64,000 bases of DNA, from assembly GCF_026427355.1 (NCBI RefSeq), contig NZ_CP102664.1, forward strand, positions 186,001 through 250,000. The letters run 5' to 3'. The position numbers and the translations under genes are program-made. Of this stretch, positions 36,035 through 45,008 are shown piece after piece. Under the pieces are notes generated by a model. It searched no databases, had not been told where the DNA came from, and saw only the letters and a program-made list of their open reading frames with translations. Each line of letters starts with the position of its first letter. Positions within the stretch are counted from its first letter, which is position 1. The stretch comes from Sphingobium sp. JS3065 (lineage in GTDB: Bacteria; Pseudomonadota; Alphaproteobacteria; Sphingomonadales; Sphingomonadaceae).

Positions 36035-36689
36035 CGCGGACCTGGATTTTCCCAAAACGGGACATCTATAAGCGGCTGAATTATCCTGATCTTCCCGCGA
36101 CGAGTCGCGGCTGATTCGCGGTGAACCGTGCCGACTGCCGATTTTCCGCCCTAAGTCGTCGGTTTTCCCCGCTCCGAATAGTCTAGTACCAAGGTATTAG
36201 CCCAGCAGGCAATTCCCGCTCCGCATTCCAACTATCCGGGCAAATAAGCGCCTGCTTGATCTGTGATGGCTTTCTATTTGTTGAAAGTAGAAATGCAGAA
36301 TTATTCATGTAACACTGATATTTAGTTTGATCGTCAAATGTAGATGAAAATTAAAGCATTAGTAAAGCATGAGATAAGTTATAATTTTCTAAAGCCATAT
36401 ATCCAAAGATATACTTAAAAGCCATGTCGTTTACTTATGGTAACAATATTGGTTTCCAGAAAAGGTTAACAAAAAATTGAAATAAGCCATTGAGAAATAT
36501 ACGATTTTTTTACCGTGTTGACTTGCATCGGCTTTGCTTCAATTTGATCCCAAGTTCTACGGGAACTGCCAACTGCCTGGCGAGTGGGTGATAATCGCCG
36601 CCGGGGTCGCGAGGTGGACAGGCCCCTACCGTGGAGCTGAGCAAGAGCGGCCGGGAAAATGGTTTCCGGCGGGAATAGGGGTAAGAGAC
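36035..36689. other. AT-rich leader region upstream of flp
   Basis: A 655-nt gap without a gene. From about 36280 to 36530 the sequence is strikingly AT-rich: only 15 of the 60 bases 36301-36360 are G or C, against a strongly GC-rich background. It contains a CtrA-like motif (36466-36480). TTGACT at 36514-36519 could be a -35 box, but no good -10 is seen at the right distance. A GC hairpin (GCGACGAGTCGC) is near 36097-36108. The region probably carries the regulatory sites for the pilus locus. Confidence 0.55.
36466..36480 (+). promoter_or_regulatory. CtrA-like binding motif upstream of flp
   Basis: TTAA-N7-TTGA (TTAACAAAAAATTGA) differs by one base from the CtrA consensus TTAA-N7-TTAA. CtrA is conserved in alphaproteobacteria, and pilin genes are known members of its regulon in Caulobacter. 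Such AT-rich motifs can arise by chance in an AT-rich leader. Confidence 0.35.
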
Positions 36690-36890
36690 ATGACTTTCTT
36701 CAAGAACCTGTGGAATGATCAGAGCGGCGCTTCTGCGGCTGAATATGCGTTGATCCTGGCAATCGTGGGCACCGGTATTGCGGTCGCTGCATGGAATTTG
36801 GGCGACGCGGTTGGTACTGCGATGAACAATGCGAAGGATTGTATTGCAAGCGCAGGAACTGATACTTCTGCGGCTCCTGCTGATTGTTAA
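36690..36890 (+). CDS. flp: Flp-family type IVb pilin
   Basis: The 66-residue precursor is the major subunit of Flp/Tad pili. It starts MTFFKNLWNDQSGASAAEYA; the prepilin peptidase site is expected after the Gly in QSG, with the glutamate at mature position 5 or 6 and a Tyr next to it (AAEYALILAIVGTGIAVAAW), the Flp/Fap signature. ATG 36690 is chosen by homology to that signature; the open frame upstream has no pilin features. A short Ala/Thr/Ser tail with two cysteines (DCIASA...PADC) may form a disulfide. Confidence 0.93.
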   Translation: MTFFKNLWNDQSGASAAEYALILAIVGTGIAVAAWNLGDAVGTAMNNAKDCIASAGTDTSAAPADC

Positions 36891-36909
36891 TGAAATAATC
36901 ATACTTTTG

Positions 36910-36936
36910 GGCCGGTCAGAATTTTTCTGGCCGGCC
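36910..36936 (+). promoter_or_regulatory. Hairpin between flp and cpaB
   Basis: GGCCGGTCAG and CTGGCCGGCC pair over 10 bp (one G-U) around AATTTTT. It is 19 nt after the flp stop and has no T tail after the stem, so it probably stabilises or partly terminates the pilin mRNA, allowing more pilin than assembly proteins. Confidence 0.65.
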
Positions 36937-36967
36937 TAATGGATTAACAATTCCGGGGGGAGTTGTC

Positions 36968-37891
36968 GTGGGGCAGCGCAGATCTTTAATCGCCCTTGGC
37001 CTCGCAATATTGCTGGGCCTTGCAGCCGTTTTCATCGCCAACTCCTATCTGTCCAGCGCCGAAAAGGCGCCGCAGGCGGATGGCGGCATGGCGAAGGTTG
37101 TTGTGGCGACCGTGTCGCTGCCCTTCGGATCGGCGGTCACCGCCGAAAAGATACGCACGGTCGACTGGCCCGCCAGTTCGGTGCCGCCGGGCGCTTTCCG
37201 TGATCCCATCCAACTGACCTCGCTTGGCAAGGGACGGGTCGTCCTGCGCCAGATCGAGCCGGGCGAGCCGATCCTGGCCTCCAAGCTTTCCGGCGAAGGC
37301 GGGCGGGCGACCATGTCCGCCGTGCTGGCCCCCGAAATGCGCGCCGTCGCGGTGCGGGTGAGCGATGTGGCCGCCGCGGGCGGCTTCGTGCTTCCTGGCG
37401 ATACCGTCGACGTCTTCGTGACGCGCACGCTGACGGACCCCGTCGCGGGCAGCCAGCAGATCACCGACGTCCTGTTGCAGGGAACCCGCGTGATCGCCAT
37501 CGACCAGAATGCCAACGACACGTCGAAAGACCCGGCCGTCGGCAAGACCGCCACGCTGGAGGTCAATCAGGTCGACGCGCAGAAGCTGGTCCTGGCGCAG
37601 CAGGTGGGGCAACTCACGCTGGTCCTGCGCAACCTGACCGACAAGCCCAATCCGGCGGTGCAGACCGTGGGGATAGAGGATCTGCGCGACGGCGCCTATG
37701 TCGGCGGCTATGCCGGTCCCCGCGGCCGCGTCGCGGACATGGCCTATCTCCCGCCGCGCCCCGCGCCCGCCTTCCGCCCAGCCCGCGCAGTGCCGAAGAA
37801 CATGAACGCCCTGCCGTCTACCGCATCGGTCGAGATCGTGCGCGGCACGACCGGCACCAGCTATGAGGTGAAGCGCTATGGTTCCCGCTAA
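36968..37891 (+). CDS. cpaB: Flp pilus assembly protein CpaB/RcpC
   Basis: CpaB is a periplasmic, membrane-anchored component thought to act with the CpaC secretin. The 307-residue protein has an N-terminal membrane helix (SLIALGLAILLGLAAVFIAN), a SAF-like domain (VVVATVSLPFGSAVTAEKIR, VDWPASSVPPGAFRD, RQIEPGEPILASKLS) and the RcpC domain (MRAVAVRVSDVAAAGGFVLP then GDTVDVFVTR). The start is GTG 36968 after GGGGGGAG. The stop overlaps cpaC by 14 nt. Confidence 0.93.
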   Translation: MGQRRSLIALGLAILLGLAAVFIANSYLSSAEKAPQADGGMAKVVVATVSLPFGSAVTAEKIRTVDWPASSVPPGAFRDPIQLTSLGKGRVVLRQIEPGEPILASKLSGEGGRATMSAVLAPEMRAVAVRVSDVAAAGGFVLPGDTVDVFVTRTLTDPVAGSQQITDVLLQGTRVIAIDQNANDTSKDPAVGKTATLEVNQVDAQKLVLAQQVGQLTLVLRNLTDKPNPAVQTVGIEDLRDGAYVGGYAGPRGRVADMAYLPPRPAPAFRPARAVPKNMNALPSTASVEIVRGTTGTSYEVKRYGSR

Positions 37892-39386
37892 GTCCTTGCC
37901 GATGCTGGCGTCCCTGCTGACGCTGAGTGCAGGAGCGTCGCTGCTCCCCATCCAGGCGCAGGCCCAGATCGCCTCCCTCAATGTCAGCAACGCCAATCAT
38001 GCGGGCCAGCTCGACGTGCCGCTCAACAAGAGCCAGGTGCTGACCGTCGACCGCCCCTTTTCGAAGGCGCTGATCGGCAATCAGGAAATCGCCGACATCC
38101 TGCCCATGACCAACCGTTCGGTCTATGTGCTGGGCAAGAAGATGGGCACGACCAGCCTGACGCTCTATGACAACCGCAACATGATGATCGCGGTGGTCGA
38201 CGTGGCGGTCGGGCCGGATGTCGTGACGCTGAAGCGGCAATTGTCGGAACTGATGCCCGGCCAGCCGATCGGCGCGCGCATATCCAACGACTCGGTGGTG
38301 CTGACCGGCACCGTCTCCAGCGCGGCGGCGGTCGACCGGGCGGTGCAGATCGCCAAGACCTATGCCGGGGACAAGGTCGTCAACATGATGTCGGTGGGCG
38401 CATCGCAGCAGGTGATGCTGGAGGTGCGCTTCTCCGAAATGTCGCGCGGCGCGGCCAAGCAGTTCGGCATCAATACGGCCTTCCTGTCCGACAGTGGCAA
38501 GGTGGTGGGCGGCATCGGCAATGGGGCGCAATCCTCCGCCATCCTGTCCGACACCAATGGCCGGCCGATCGTTGACCTCAGCAAGATCCTCGACAGCTTC
38601 GGCATCGGCGCGGCCAATTTTTCCATAGGCAGCCTCAATCTCACCACCGCGCTCGACGCGCTGGAGCGCAAGGGCGTCGTGACCACCCTGGCCGAACCGA
38701 CGCTGGTGGCGCTTTCGGGCGAGACGGCGTCCTTCCTGGCGGGCGGCGAGTTCCCGATCCCGGTGGCGCAGAGCAATAGCGGCGGCGGCGGGGGCGGGGG
38801 CAATGGCGGCAACGCCATCACCATCGAATTCAAGCCCTTCGGCGTCAGCCTGGGCTTCACGCCGACCGTGCTGGATGACGGCATCATCAATCTGGTCGTG
38901 GAGCCGGAGGTCAGTTCCATCGATCCTTCGGCTTCGGTGACGGTGAACGGCCTTACCATTCCGGGCTTGCAAACGCGCCGGGCCAGCACGACGCTGGAAC
39001 TGCGCGATGGGCAGTCCTTCGCTCTGGCGGGGCTGCTGCGCAAGGATTTCCAGGATACGGTGCGGCAGTTCCCGATCCTTGGCTCCATCCCGATCATTGG
39101 CGCGCTGTTCCGGTCGAGCGGCTTTCAGAAGAGCGAGACCGAACTGGTCATCATCGTGACCCCGCGCCTGGTGAAGCCGATGCGGGCAGAGGATGTCGTC
39201 TTGCCCACCGACCGGGTGAAGCCGCCGCATGAACTGGACCTGTTCCTGATGGGGCGGACCGACAAGGCGGTGGGCATCAACCCGCTCAACCCCGATGCGA
39301 TGCCGCCCGAAGCGCCCAAAAACGCGCCCGCGCCGGCGAAGGAAGCGCCCGCTTCGGGCAAGGCGCCCAGCGGATATGAGCTGTGA
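37878..39386 (+). CDS. cpaC: Flp pilus secretin CpaC/RcpA
   Basis: CpaC forms the outer-membrane pore for the pilus. The 502-residue protein has a signal peptide (residues 1-29, ending PIQAQAQIAS), an N-terminal pilus-assembly domain (VPLNKSQVLTVDRPFSKALI then GNQEIADILPMTNRSVYVLG), a BON-like part and the secretin core (VVTTLAEPTLVALSGETASF then LAGGEFPIPV, and LGFTPTVLDDGIINLVVEPE). A Gly-rich loop (about residues 301-313) interrupts the core. The end is Pro/Ala-rich, KNAPAPAKEAPASGKAPSGY. Confidence 0.95.
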   Translation: MVPAKSLPMLASLLTLSAGASLLPIQAQAQIASLNVSNANHAGQLDVPLNKSQVLTVDRPFSKALIGNQEIADILPMTNRSVYVLGKKMGTTSLTLYDNRNMMIAVVDVAVGPDVVTLKRQLSELMPGQPIGARISNDSVVLTGTVSSAAAVDRAVQIAKTYAGDKVVNMMSVGASQQVMLEVRFSEMSRGAAKQFGINTAFLSDSGKVVGGIGNGAQSSAILSDTNGRPIVDLSKILDSFGIGAANFSIGSLNLTTALDALERKGVVTTLAEPTLVALSGETASFLAGGEFPIPVAQSNSGGGGGGGNGGNAITIEFKPFGVSLGFTPTVLDDGIINLVVEPEVSSIDPSASVTVNGLTIPGLQTRRASTTLELRDGQSFALAGLLRKDFQDTVRQFPILGSIPIIGALFRSSGFQKSETELVIIVTPRLVKPMRAEDVVLPTDRVKPPHELDLFLMGRTDKAVGINPLNPDAMPPEAPKNAPAPAKEAPASGKAPSGYEL

Positions 39387-39400
39387 GCAGGAGGCTGACG

Positions 39401-39676
39401 ATGCGCGTTGTTTTTCTTGGGAGCGCCCTGATGTTGCCGCTGTTGGCGGGCTGCACGGCGAACGACCCGACTTTCGGCGGAGCGGTGCGCAGCAACTATG
39501 CGATGCAGGTGATCGATCCCGACCCGCAATATGAAGGCGCGCTGGTCGAGGGAGGCGATGGCCAGCGCTCGGCCGCGGCGGTGGAGCGCTATCGCACCGA
39601 CAAGGTGAAACCACCCGAGTCTATCCGGACGACCAGCGGCACCGGTGGTGGCGGTGGCAGCGGTGGCGCCAACTGA
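39401..39676 (+). CDS. Small lipoprotein of the tad locus
   Basis: A 91-residue lipoprotein, VFLGSALMLPLLAGCTAND, with lipobox LAGC. AGGAGG stands 6 nt before ATG 39401. The mature part, VRSNYAMQVIDPDPQYEGAL and AAVERYRTDKVKPPESIRTT, ends in Gly/Ser repeats. It occupies the place of cpaD after the secretin, but is far shorter than CpaD. It may be a reduced pilotin-like protein for CpaC; that is inference from position and lipidation. Confidence 0.8.
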   Translation: MRVVFLGSALMLPLLAGCTANDPTFGGAVRSNYAMQVIDPDPQYEGALVEGGDGQRSAAAVERYRTDKVKPPESIRTTSGTGGGGGSGGAN

Positions 39677-39698
39677 GCGCGGGAGGAGGAGTGATCCC

Positions 39699-41264
39699 AT
39701 GTCTGCCCGGCGGAAAAGTTTGTTGCAGTCGACCAATGGCGCGGTTGCGCCGACGGTCGCGCTGTCGCTTTTCGGGCTGATCGCGGTTGGTGGGATTGCG
39801 TTTGACTATGCGCGGCTTGCCGGGATGGACACGGAGTTGCAAAGCGCAGCGGACCAGGCTGCGCTGGCGGCGGCGAGCCAGTTGGATGGGGCAAGCGGCG
39901 CGTGCAGCCGGGCGGCCAATGCAGCGAGAAACCTGATCGCCAATGATAGCCGTTTCGCGAATGATGGCGTGGCGCCCCGCATAACGATTGCGAACGAACC
40001 CGACTGCGACGCGACGGGATCGATCCGCTTTTACGAGACAAAGGACAAGTCGGTGGCCGCCACGAGCAATGCCACGGCTAATTTCGTCGAAATCACAGTT
40101 GCCACTAAATCCGCCTTCTATGCCTTGACACCGATAGTGTCGGCGATTTCGTCGGGGCCGATCTCGGGAACCGCTTATGCGGGCGTCGGATCGGCAATTT
40201 GCGGCGCGGTGCCCTTCTTTATATGCAACCCTGACGAACCCATTGGGAATATCGATCCCTATTATGCGGTATCCATTCCATCCGGTTCGGGCATTGTGAT
40301 GGCGGAAGGCGGGACGCAATGGGGGCCGGGCAATTTCGGCTTTGTCGATCAGGCGGGCAGAGGCGCAAGCAGCGTTGCTGAGGCCCTGGCTTCGAACGCA
40401 TTGTTCAGCAACTGCGCGCCAACCGAAAATGTTACGATGGAAACGGGAAACCTCCTGAACGCAGTACGCGACTCGCTTAACATGCGGTTCGATTTTCTGC
40501 CGGGTAACAATTCCGCATGCTCCAGCCCGCCCTGTTCTCCGTCCACGAATGTGCGCAAGGACGTGGTGCGCGGCGCCACCTGCTCTTGGCAGGAGAACCC
40601 GGCCAACAACACCAATTACGCCAGCAAGCGTTACCGGCCAACGACCGCCACCGCGCTCGATCCTTCCATTACGCCAGAGATAATGGGGTTTCCACGTGAC
40701 CTGATGCATTCCATCGGGACCAACTATACTTCCCGCATCGGGAATGGCGTGTGGGACAGGGCCGCTTATTTCCGGTCGAACCATCCTAGCGTTGATTGGC
40801 AGAATACCACGGGTCTGGGTTCAAACGTCACCCGTTATCAAACCTATTTGTGGGAAGCTGCGGATCCGGCCACCCGGCTGACAACGCAGGTAACCCAAGG
40901 TAATGCGAGCCTGGCTGCCTACAGCACTCCCCAGGCGGGCCAGTGCAATTATCCGGGGGTTGTACCAAACACGAACAATATCGACAGGCGCCGCCTTACC
41001 GCCGCCGTCGTCAACTGCCGTCTCGCTGACCAGAAGAAACAATTGAACGGCAAGAAGACGATCCCGGTAGCAGGTTATATCGACGTCTTCATGGTCGAGC
41101 CAAGCATTGATCGCACCAGATGCGACGGCAATCAAAATGGCTGTTCCACGCCCTACACCAGCCGAAATGATGTTTACGTTGAAGTCATCGGCGCATCGGG
41201 TACCGGCGAAGGTGGCGGCACTCCACAGATAACGCGGCGCGACACTCCGCGCCTCATTGAGTGA
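39699..41264 (+). CDS. tadG: TadG-like pilus assembly protein
   Basis: A 521-residue protein beginning with a Tad (PF13400) segment: NGAVAPTVALSLFGLIAVGG, IAFDYARLAGMDTELQSAAD and QAALAAASQLDGA. This is the typical single membrane helix plus pseudopilin-like start of TadG, followed by a large extracytoplasmic domain with several cysteines (ICGAVPFFICN, SACSSPPCS and CDGNQNGCS) likely in disulfides. No von Willebrand domain was recognised. GGAGGAGG stands before ATG 39699. GC content falls in the large domain. Confidence 0.87.
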   Translation: MSARRKSLLQSTNGAVAPTVALSLFGLIAVGGIAFDYARLAGMDTELQSAADQAALAAASQLDGASGACSRAANAARNLIANDSRFANDGVAPRITIANEPDCDATGSIRFYETKDKSVAATSNATANFVEITVATKSAFYALTPIVSAISSGPISGTAYAGVGSAICGAVPFFICNPDEPIGNIDPYYAVSIPSGSGIVMAEGGTQWGPGNFGFVDQAGRGASSVAEALASNALFSNCAPTENVTMETGNLLNAVRDSLNMRFDFLPGNNSACSSPPCSPSTNVRKDVVRGATCSWQENPANNTNYASKRYRPTTATALDPSITPEIMGFPRDLMHSIGTNYTSRIGNGVWDRAAYFRSNHPSVDWQNTTGLGSNVTRYQTYLWEAADPATRLTTQVTQGNASLAAYSTPQAGQCNYPGVVPNTNNIDRRRLTAAVVNCRLADQKKQLNGKKTIPVAGYIDVFMVEPSIDRTRCDGNQNGCSTPYTSRNDVYVEVIGASGTGEGGGTPQITRRDTPRLIE

Positions 41265-41273
41265 GGCGAAGCG

Positions 41274-41801
41274 ATGTTTGGGCGCCTCTTCAGGGAACAA
41301 TCCGGTTCATCCGCCGCCGAAATGGCGCTCGTGACGCCTTTGCTCATCGCGCTGATGTTCGGCGCCTTCGAACTCGGCAATTATTTTCTGAGCGAACATG
41401 TTGTGGTCAAGGCCGTAAGAGATGGCGCCCGCTATGCCGGTCGGCTGAGTTTTTCCAATTACACCTGCACTGTCGCGTCGACCGATAATGTCCCGGGAGG
41501 GACGGTAGAAGCGGATACGCGCAATCTGGTGCGGACGGGGCAACTGACAGGCGGCAGCGCCCGACTTAATGGATGGACGGACCCGGAATCGATCAGCGTC
41601 ACCTATGATTGCATCGATCCTGCCAGCGTAAGCGCTTCGGGAATTTATGAAGGGATGAACTTCATTCCCGTCGTGAAGGTAGCAACATCGACCAGCAGTG
41701 CCCATCGTCTGCAATATCAATCGCTATTCAATAGGCTGGGTTTCGACAGCAGCGCTCTCTATCTGAATGCCAGCTCTCAATCGCCGGTGATGGGGCTATG
41801 A
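41274..41801 (+). CDS. TadE-family minor pilin
   Basis: A 175-residue TadE-like (PF07811) pseudopilin: FREQSGSSAAEMALVTPLLI then ALMFGAFELGNYFLSEHVVV. The prepilin peptidase can process it before the helix (Gly/Ser-Ser-Ala-Ala-Glu-Met). It overlaps the next gene by 4 nt. With TadG and its neighbour it probably forms the minor pilin complex that primes Flp pilus assembly. Confidence 0.9.
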   Translation: MFGRLFREQSGSSAAEMALVTPLLIALMFGAFELGNYFLSEHVVVKAVRDGARYAGRLSFSNYTCTVASTDNVPGGTVEADTRNLVRTGQLTGGSARLNGWTDPESISVTYDCIDPASVSASGIYEGMNFIPVVKVATSTSSAHRLQYQSLFNRLGFDSSALYLNASSQSPVMGL

Positions 41802-42415
41802 AAAAGCTGATCGCCAGCTTGATCCGCGACAGCAGGGCTTCTTCTGCGGCGGAGTTTGCGCTTGTCTTGCCGCTGCTGCTCATCTTTCTGCTAGGCATTA
41901 TCGATGTCGGGCGCTTGATGTGGACCTGGAACCGCGCGGAAAAGGCGACGCAGATGGGCGTGCGCTATGCCGTTTCGACTGATCCGGTGGCAACCGGTAT
42001 TGCAACATACAGTTTTGCCACTGGCGCCAGCAGTATCGCTCAGGGATCATCGATCGGCACATCCTATTTTTCGTCGATGACATGCAGTTCCACAAGCTGT
42101 GATCCGTGCAGCGGTAGTGCATGCAACTCGCTGACCACACCGTATAACTCGACGGCCTTTACGAACATAGTGAACCGGATGCGGGCATTCCTGCCAGAAC
42201 TCGGGGCGACCAATGTTGAAGTTCAATATAGTAATTCCGGTATCGGTTATTCGGGCGATCCGAACGGCCCCGATATAGCGCCCTTGGTAACCGTAAAAAT
42301 CAAAAACATGGCCTTTCGACCTATCGCACTCATGCTTTTCAACGCATCGATTACACTACCCAGTTTTAGCGCCGCTCTCACCCTGGAAGACGGCCAGGGT
42401 ACGGCATCAAATTGA
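41798..42415 (+). CDS. TadE-family minor pilin with cysteine-rich loop
   Basis: A 205-residue TadE-like pseudopilin: RDSRASSAAEFALVLPLLLI then FLLGIIDVGRLMWTWNRAEK. The extracytoplasmic part has an unusual tight cluster of four cysteines in MTCSSTSCDPCSGSACNSL (about residues 89-109), suggesting a disulfide-knotted surface loop. It overlaps tadE-like 41274 and cpaE (ATTGAG, TTG start) at its ends, so the pilin genes are translationally coupled. Confidence 0.9.
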   Translation: MKKLIASLIRDSRASSAAEFALVLPLLLIFLLGIIDVGRLMWTWNRAEKATQMGVRYAVSTDPVATGIATYSFATGASSIAQGSSIGTSYFSSMTCSSTSCDPCSGSACNSLTTPYNSTAFTNIVNRMRAFLPELGATNVEVQYSNSGIGYSGDPNGPDIAPLVTVKIKNMAFRPIALMLFNASITLPSFSAALTLEDGQGTASN

Positions 42416-43647
42416 GGGACAAGATCTTGGGCATCGTGACAAACACAGCGGAACCCGCCGAGAACTGGACCCTCAATATCGGGGATGAGGGGCTTCACCT
42501 CATCCTGTCCGAGCAGGAGGTGCAGGCGTCCGACATATTGGGCGATCGGCTGACCGGCCAGTCGCTCACCCTGTCCATGCTGGCGGCGAGCGCGCCGGTG
42601 CCGCCGCAACTGGCCGCCGAGGCCAGGGCGATCATCATCGAGGTGCAGCCCGACAATGAAGCCTCCATGGTGCGGCTCGCGGGATTGCGCGCGGCCCATC
42701 CCAAGCTGATGCTGGTGGCGGCGGTGCGCGATGCGCAGATCGCGGTCGTGCGCGCCCTGCTGCGCAGCGGGATCAACGACGTCGTCGAACTGCCGCTGCG
42801 GGTTCATGACCTCTCGCCCATATTGGACGATCTGAGGAGCCGCATCGCCGCGACCCGTCAGGATGAGGTGCGGACGGGGCAGCTCGTCTCCATCATCAAG
42901 AGCGTCGGCGGCGTCGGCGCGACCACCATCGCGACCCAGGCCGCCAGCCTCCACGCCCGGTCCGCGAAGCAGAAGGGCGCCGAAGTCTGCCTGTTCGACC
43001 TGGATATCCAGTTCGGCAATGCGGGCACCTTCCTCGGCATCTCCTCGCCGCTGACGCTGGCGGACCTGCTGAACGCGGGCAATCGCGTCGATAACGAACT
43101 GTTGCGGACGGTCACCCTGGAAACCGCCACCGGCCTGCGCCTGGTGATGGCTCCGCCGGAGATCATGCCGATCGAGGCGGTGAACGCCGATCAGATCTTC
43201 CGCATCGTCGAACTGGCGCAGCGCAATTTCGACACGGTCTATCTGGACCTGCCGGGCAACTGGACCAACTGGTCGATGTCGCTGGTGGCGCGGTCGCAGG
43301 TCGTGTTCCTGGTGTGCGAACTGACCATCGCCAGCCTGCGTCAGGCGCGGCGGCAGATTTCGCTGCTGCGCGACCAGGATATCGATCCTTCGCGCATCCA
43401 TGTCATCGCCAATCGCGTCGAGAAGAAATTCTTCCGCGCCATCGGTCTGGAGGATGCGGCGGCGGCGTTGGATCATCCGGTGAAGCTCAGCATCGCCAAT
43501 GATTTCCCGCTGGTCAGTTCCGCGCTCGACCAGGGCGTGCTGATCCAGGAATTGAAGGCGCGCAGCCGCATCTGCAAGGATTTGCAGGATGTCGTCGATT
43601 GCTGCACGCAGGCGGCCGAGGCCGAACGTCAGGCGGAGAAAAGCTGA
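42412..43647 (+). CDS. cpaE: Pilus assembly ATPase-like protein CpaE/TadZ
   Basis: CpaE/TadZ is a ParA/MinD-like protein that places Tad pili at the cell pole. The 411-residue protein has an N-terminal receiver-like domain (AIIIEVQPDNEASMVRLAGL and ALLRSGINDVVELPLRVHDL) and a C-terminal ParA-like domain with the loop IIKSVGGVGATTIATQAASL near residue 163; the second lysine of the deviant Walker A motif is replaced by Ala, as in many TadZ proteins, so ATP hydrolysis may be weak. The start is TTG 42412, overlapping the preceding stop; GTG 42436 is an alternative. Confidence 0.9.
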   Translation: MRDKILGIVTNTAEPAENWTLNIGDEGLHLILSEQEVQASDILGDRLTGQSLTLSMLAASAPVPPQLAAEARAIIIEVQPDNEASMVRLAGLRAAHPKLMLVAAVRDAQIAVVRALLRSGINDVVELPLRVHDLSPILDDLRSRIAATRQDEVRTGQLVSIIKSVGGVGATTIATQAASLHARSAKQKGAEVCLFDLDIQFGNAGTFLGISSPLTLADLLNAGNRVDNELLRTVTLETATGLRLVMAPPEIMPIEAVNADQIFRIVELAQRNFDTVYLDLPGNWTNWSMSLVARSQVVFLVCELTIASLRQARRQISLLRDQDIDPSRIHVIANRVEKKFFRAIGLEDAAAALDHPVKLSIANDFPLVSSALDQGVLIQELKARSRICKDLQDVVDCCTQAAEAERQAEKS

Positions 43648-45008
43648 TGTGGCAGATCCGAAAAGGCGAAGCCGGGCGGAGTGACGCGCGGGACGAGGTC
43701 GGACCGACCGAGACGGAGATCGTCCACTGGGAAGAGGACCGGCATACCGAACTGAAGGTCGCGCTGCATCAGAAGCTGCTCGACCTCATCAACCTCTCCG
43801 CGCTGGAAACCATGTCGCGGGCGCAGGTGGAGGTCGAGGTGGGCGAGATCGTCCATGAGCAACTGGCGCTCCAGAAACATGCGCTCAATCTGGAAGAGCG
43901 GCGGCGGCTGGTGTCGGACATTTTGGACGAACTGCTGGGGCTGGGGCCGTTGGAGCCGCTGCTGAAGGACCACAGCATCACCGACATATTGGTGAACGGC
44001 CACAAGGTCGTGTTCGTGGAACGCAACGGCCGCCTGGTCGAAACCGCGACCCGGTTCAAGGATGAGAAGCATCTGCTGCGCATCATCCAGAAGATCGTGG
44101 CGGCGGTCGGCAGGCGGATCGATGAAGCCTCGCCCTTTGTCGACGCGCGTCTGGCCGACGGTTCCCGCGTCAATGCGGTGGTGCCGCCGCTGGCGATCGA
44201 CGGGTCGCTGCTCTCCATCCGCAAATTCGCCAAGGTGCCGATCAGCATGGCGCGCCTCACCGAATTGGGCAGCGTGCCAGCGCCAATGGCGCAGGTGCTT
44301 GCCGCCGTGGTGGCGGCGCGGCGCAACGTGCTGATCTCCGGCGGCACGGGTTCGGGCAAGACGACTTTGCTCAACGCCATGTCGGCGGCCATCGATGAGC
44401 ATGAGCGTATCGTCACGATCGAGGATTCGGCGGAATTGCAATTGCAGCAGCGCCATGTCGCCCGGCTGGAAACCCGCCCCCCCAATATAGAGGGGCGAGG
44501 CGAAGTCACCCAGCGCGATCTGGTGAAGAATGCGCTGCGCATGCGGCCCGACCGGATCATCGTGGGCGAAGTCCGCGCCGGGGAGGCGTTCGACATGCTC
44601 CAGGCGATGAACACCGGCCATGACGGGTCGATGACCACGGTCCACGCCAATACCGCCCGCGACGCGCTGTCCCGCGTGGAACAGATGATCGGCATGAGCG
44701 GCATCGACATCTCGCCCCGCTCGGCGCGGGCGCAGATCGCATCGGCGCTGAACGTGATCGTGCAGGTGGGCCGTCTGGCCGACGGGCGCCGCCGCCTGCT
44801 CAGCCTGTCGGAAATCACCGGCATGGAAGGGGAGGTCATCACCATGCAGGAAATCTTCCGCTTCAAGATGACCGGGCGCGACGAAAACGACATGGTGCGC
44901 GGCCATTTCGAGGCGACCGGCATTCGTCCCAAATTCATGGGCGAACTGGCCGACCGGGGCATAACGCTGCCGGCCGAACTGTTCCGCCCCGATGCGGTGA
45001 TCCACTGA
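43647..45008 (+). CDS. cpaF: Tad pilus secretion ATPase CpaF/TadA
   Basis: CpaF is the hexameric ATPase driving Flp pilus extension and retraction. The 453-residue protein shows an N-terminal helical region, LLGLGPLEPLLKDHSITDIL, VNGHKVVFVERNGRLVETAT, Walker A ISGGTGSGKTTLLNAMSAAI near residue 231, the Asp box RIVTIEDSAELQL, Walker B region MRPDRIIVGEVRAGEAFDML and the His box STVHANTARD-type sequence (MTTVHANTARDALSRVEQM). ATG 43647 overlaps the cpaE stop by one base (TGATG). Confidence 0.96.
   Translation: MWQIRKGEAGRSDARDEVGPTETEIVHWEEDRHTELKVALHQKLLDLINLSALETMSRAQVEVEVGEIVHEQLALQKHALNLEERRRLVSDILDELLGLGPLEPLLKDHSITDILVNGHKVVFVERNGRLVETATRFKDEKHLLRIIQKIVAAVGRRIDEASPFVDARLADGSRVNAVVPPLAIDGSLLSIRKFAKVPISMARLTELGSVPAPMAQVLAAVVAARRNVLISGGTGSGKTTLLNAMSAAIDEHERIVTIEDSAELQLQQRHVARLETRPPNIEGRGEVTQRDLVKNALRMRPDRIIVGEVRAGEAFDMLQAMNTGHDGSMTTVHANTARDALSRVEQMIGMSGIDISPRSARAQIASALNVIVQVGRLADGRRRLLSLSEITGMEGEVITMQEIFRFKMTGRDENDMVRGHFEATGIRPKFMGELADRGITLPAELFRPDAVIH

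Noticed and set aside
36534..36689. Extended N-terminus of the flp pilin
   Set aside because: The extra 52 residues have no pilin features, while ATG 36690 gives a normal Flp leader and cleavage site.
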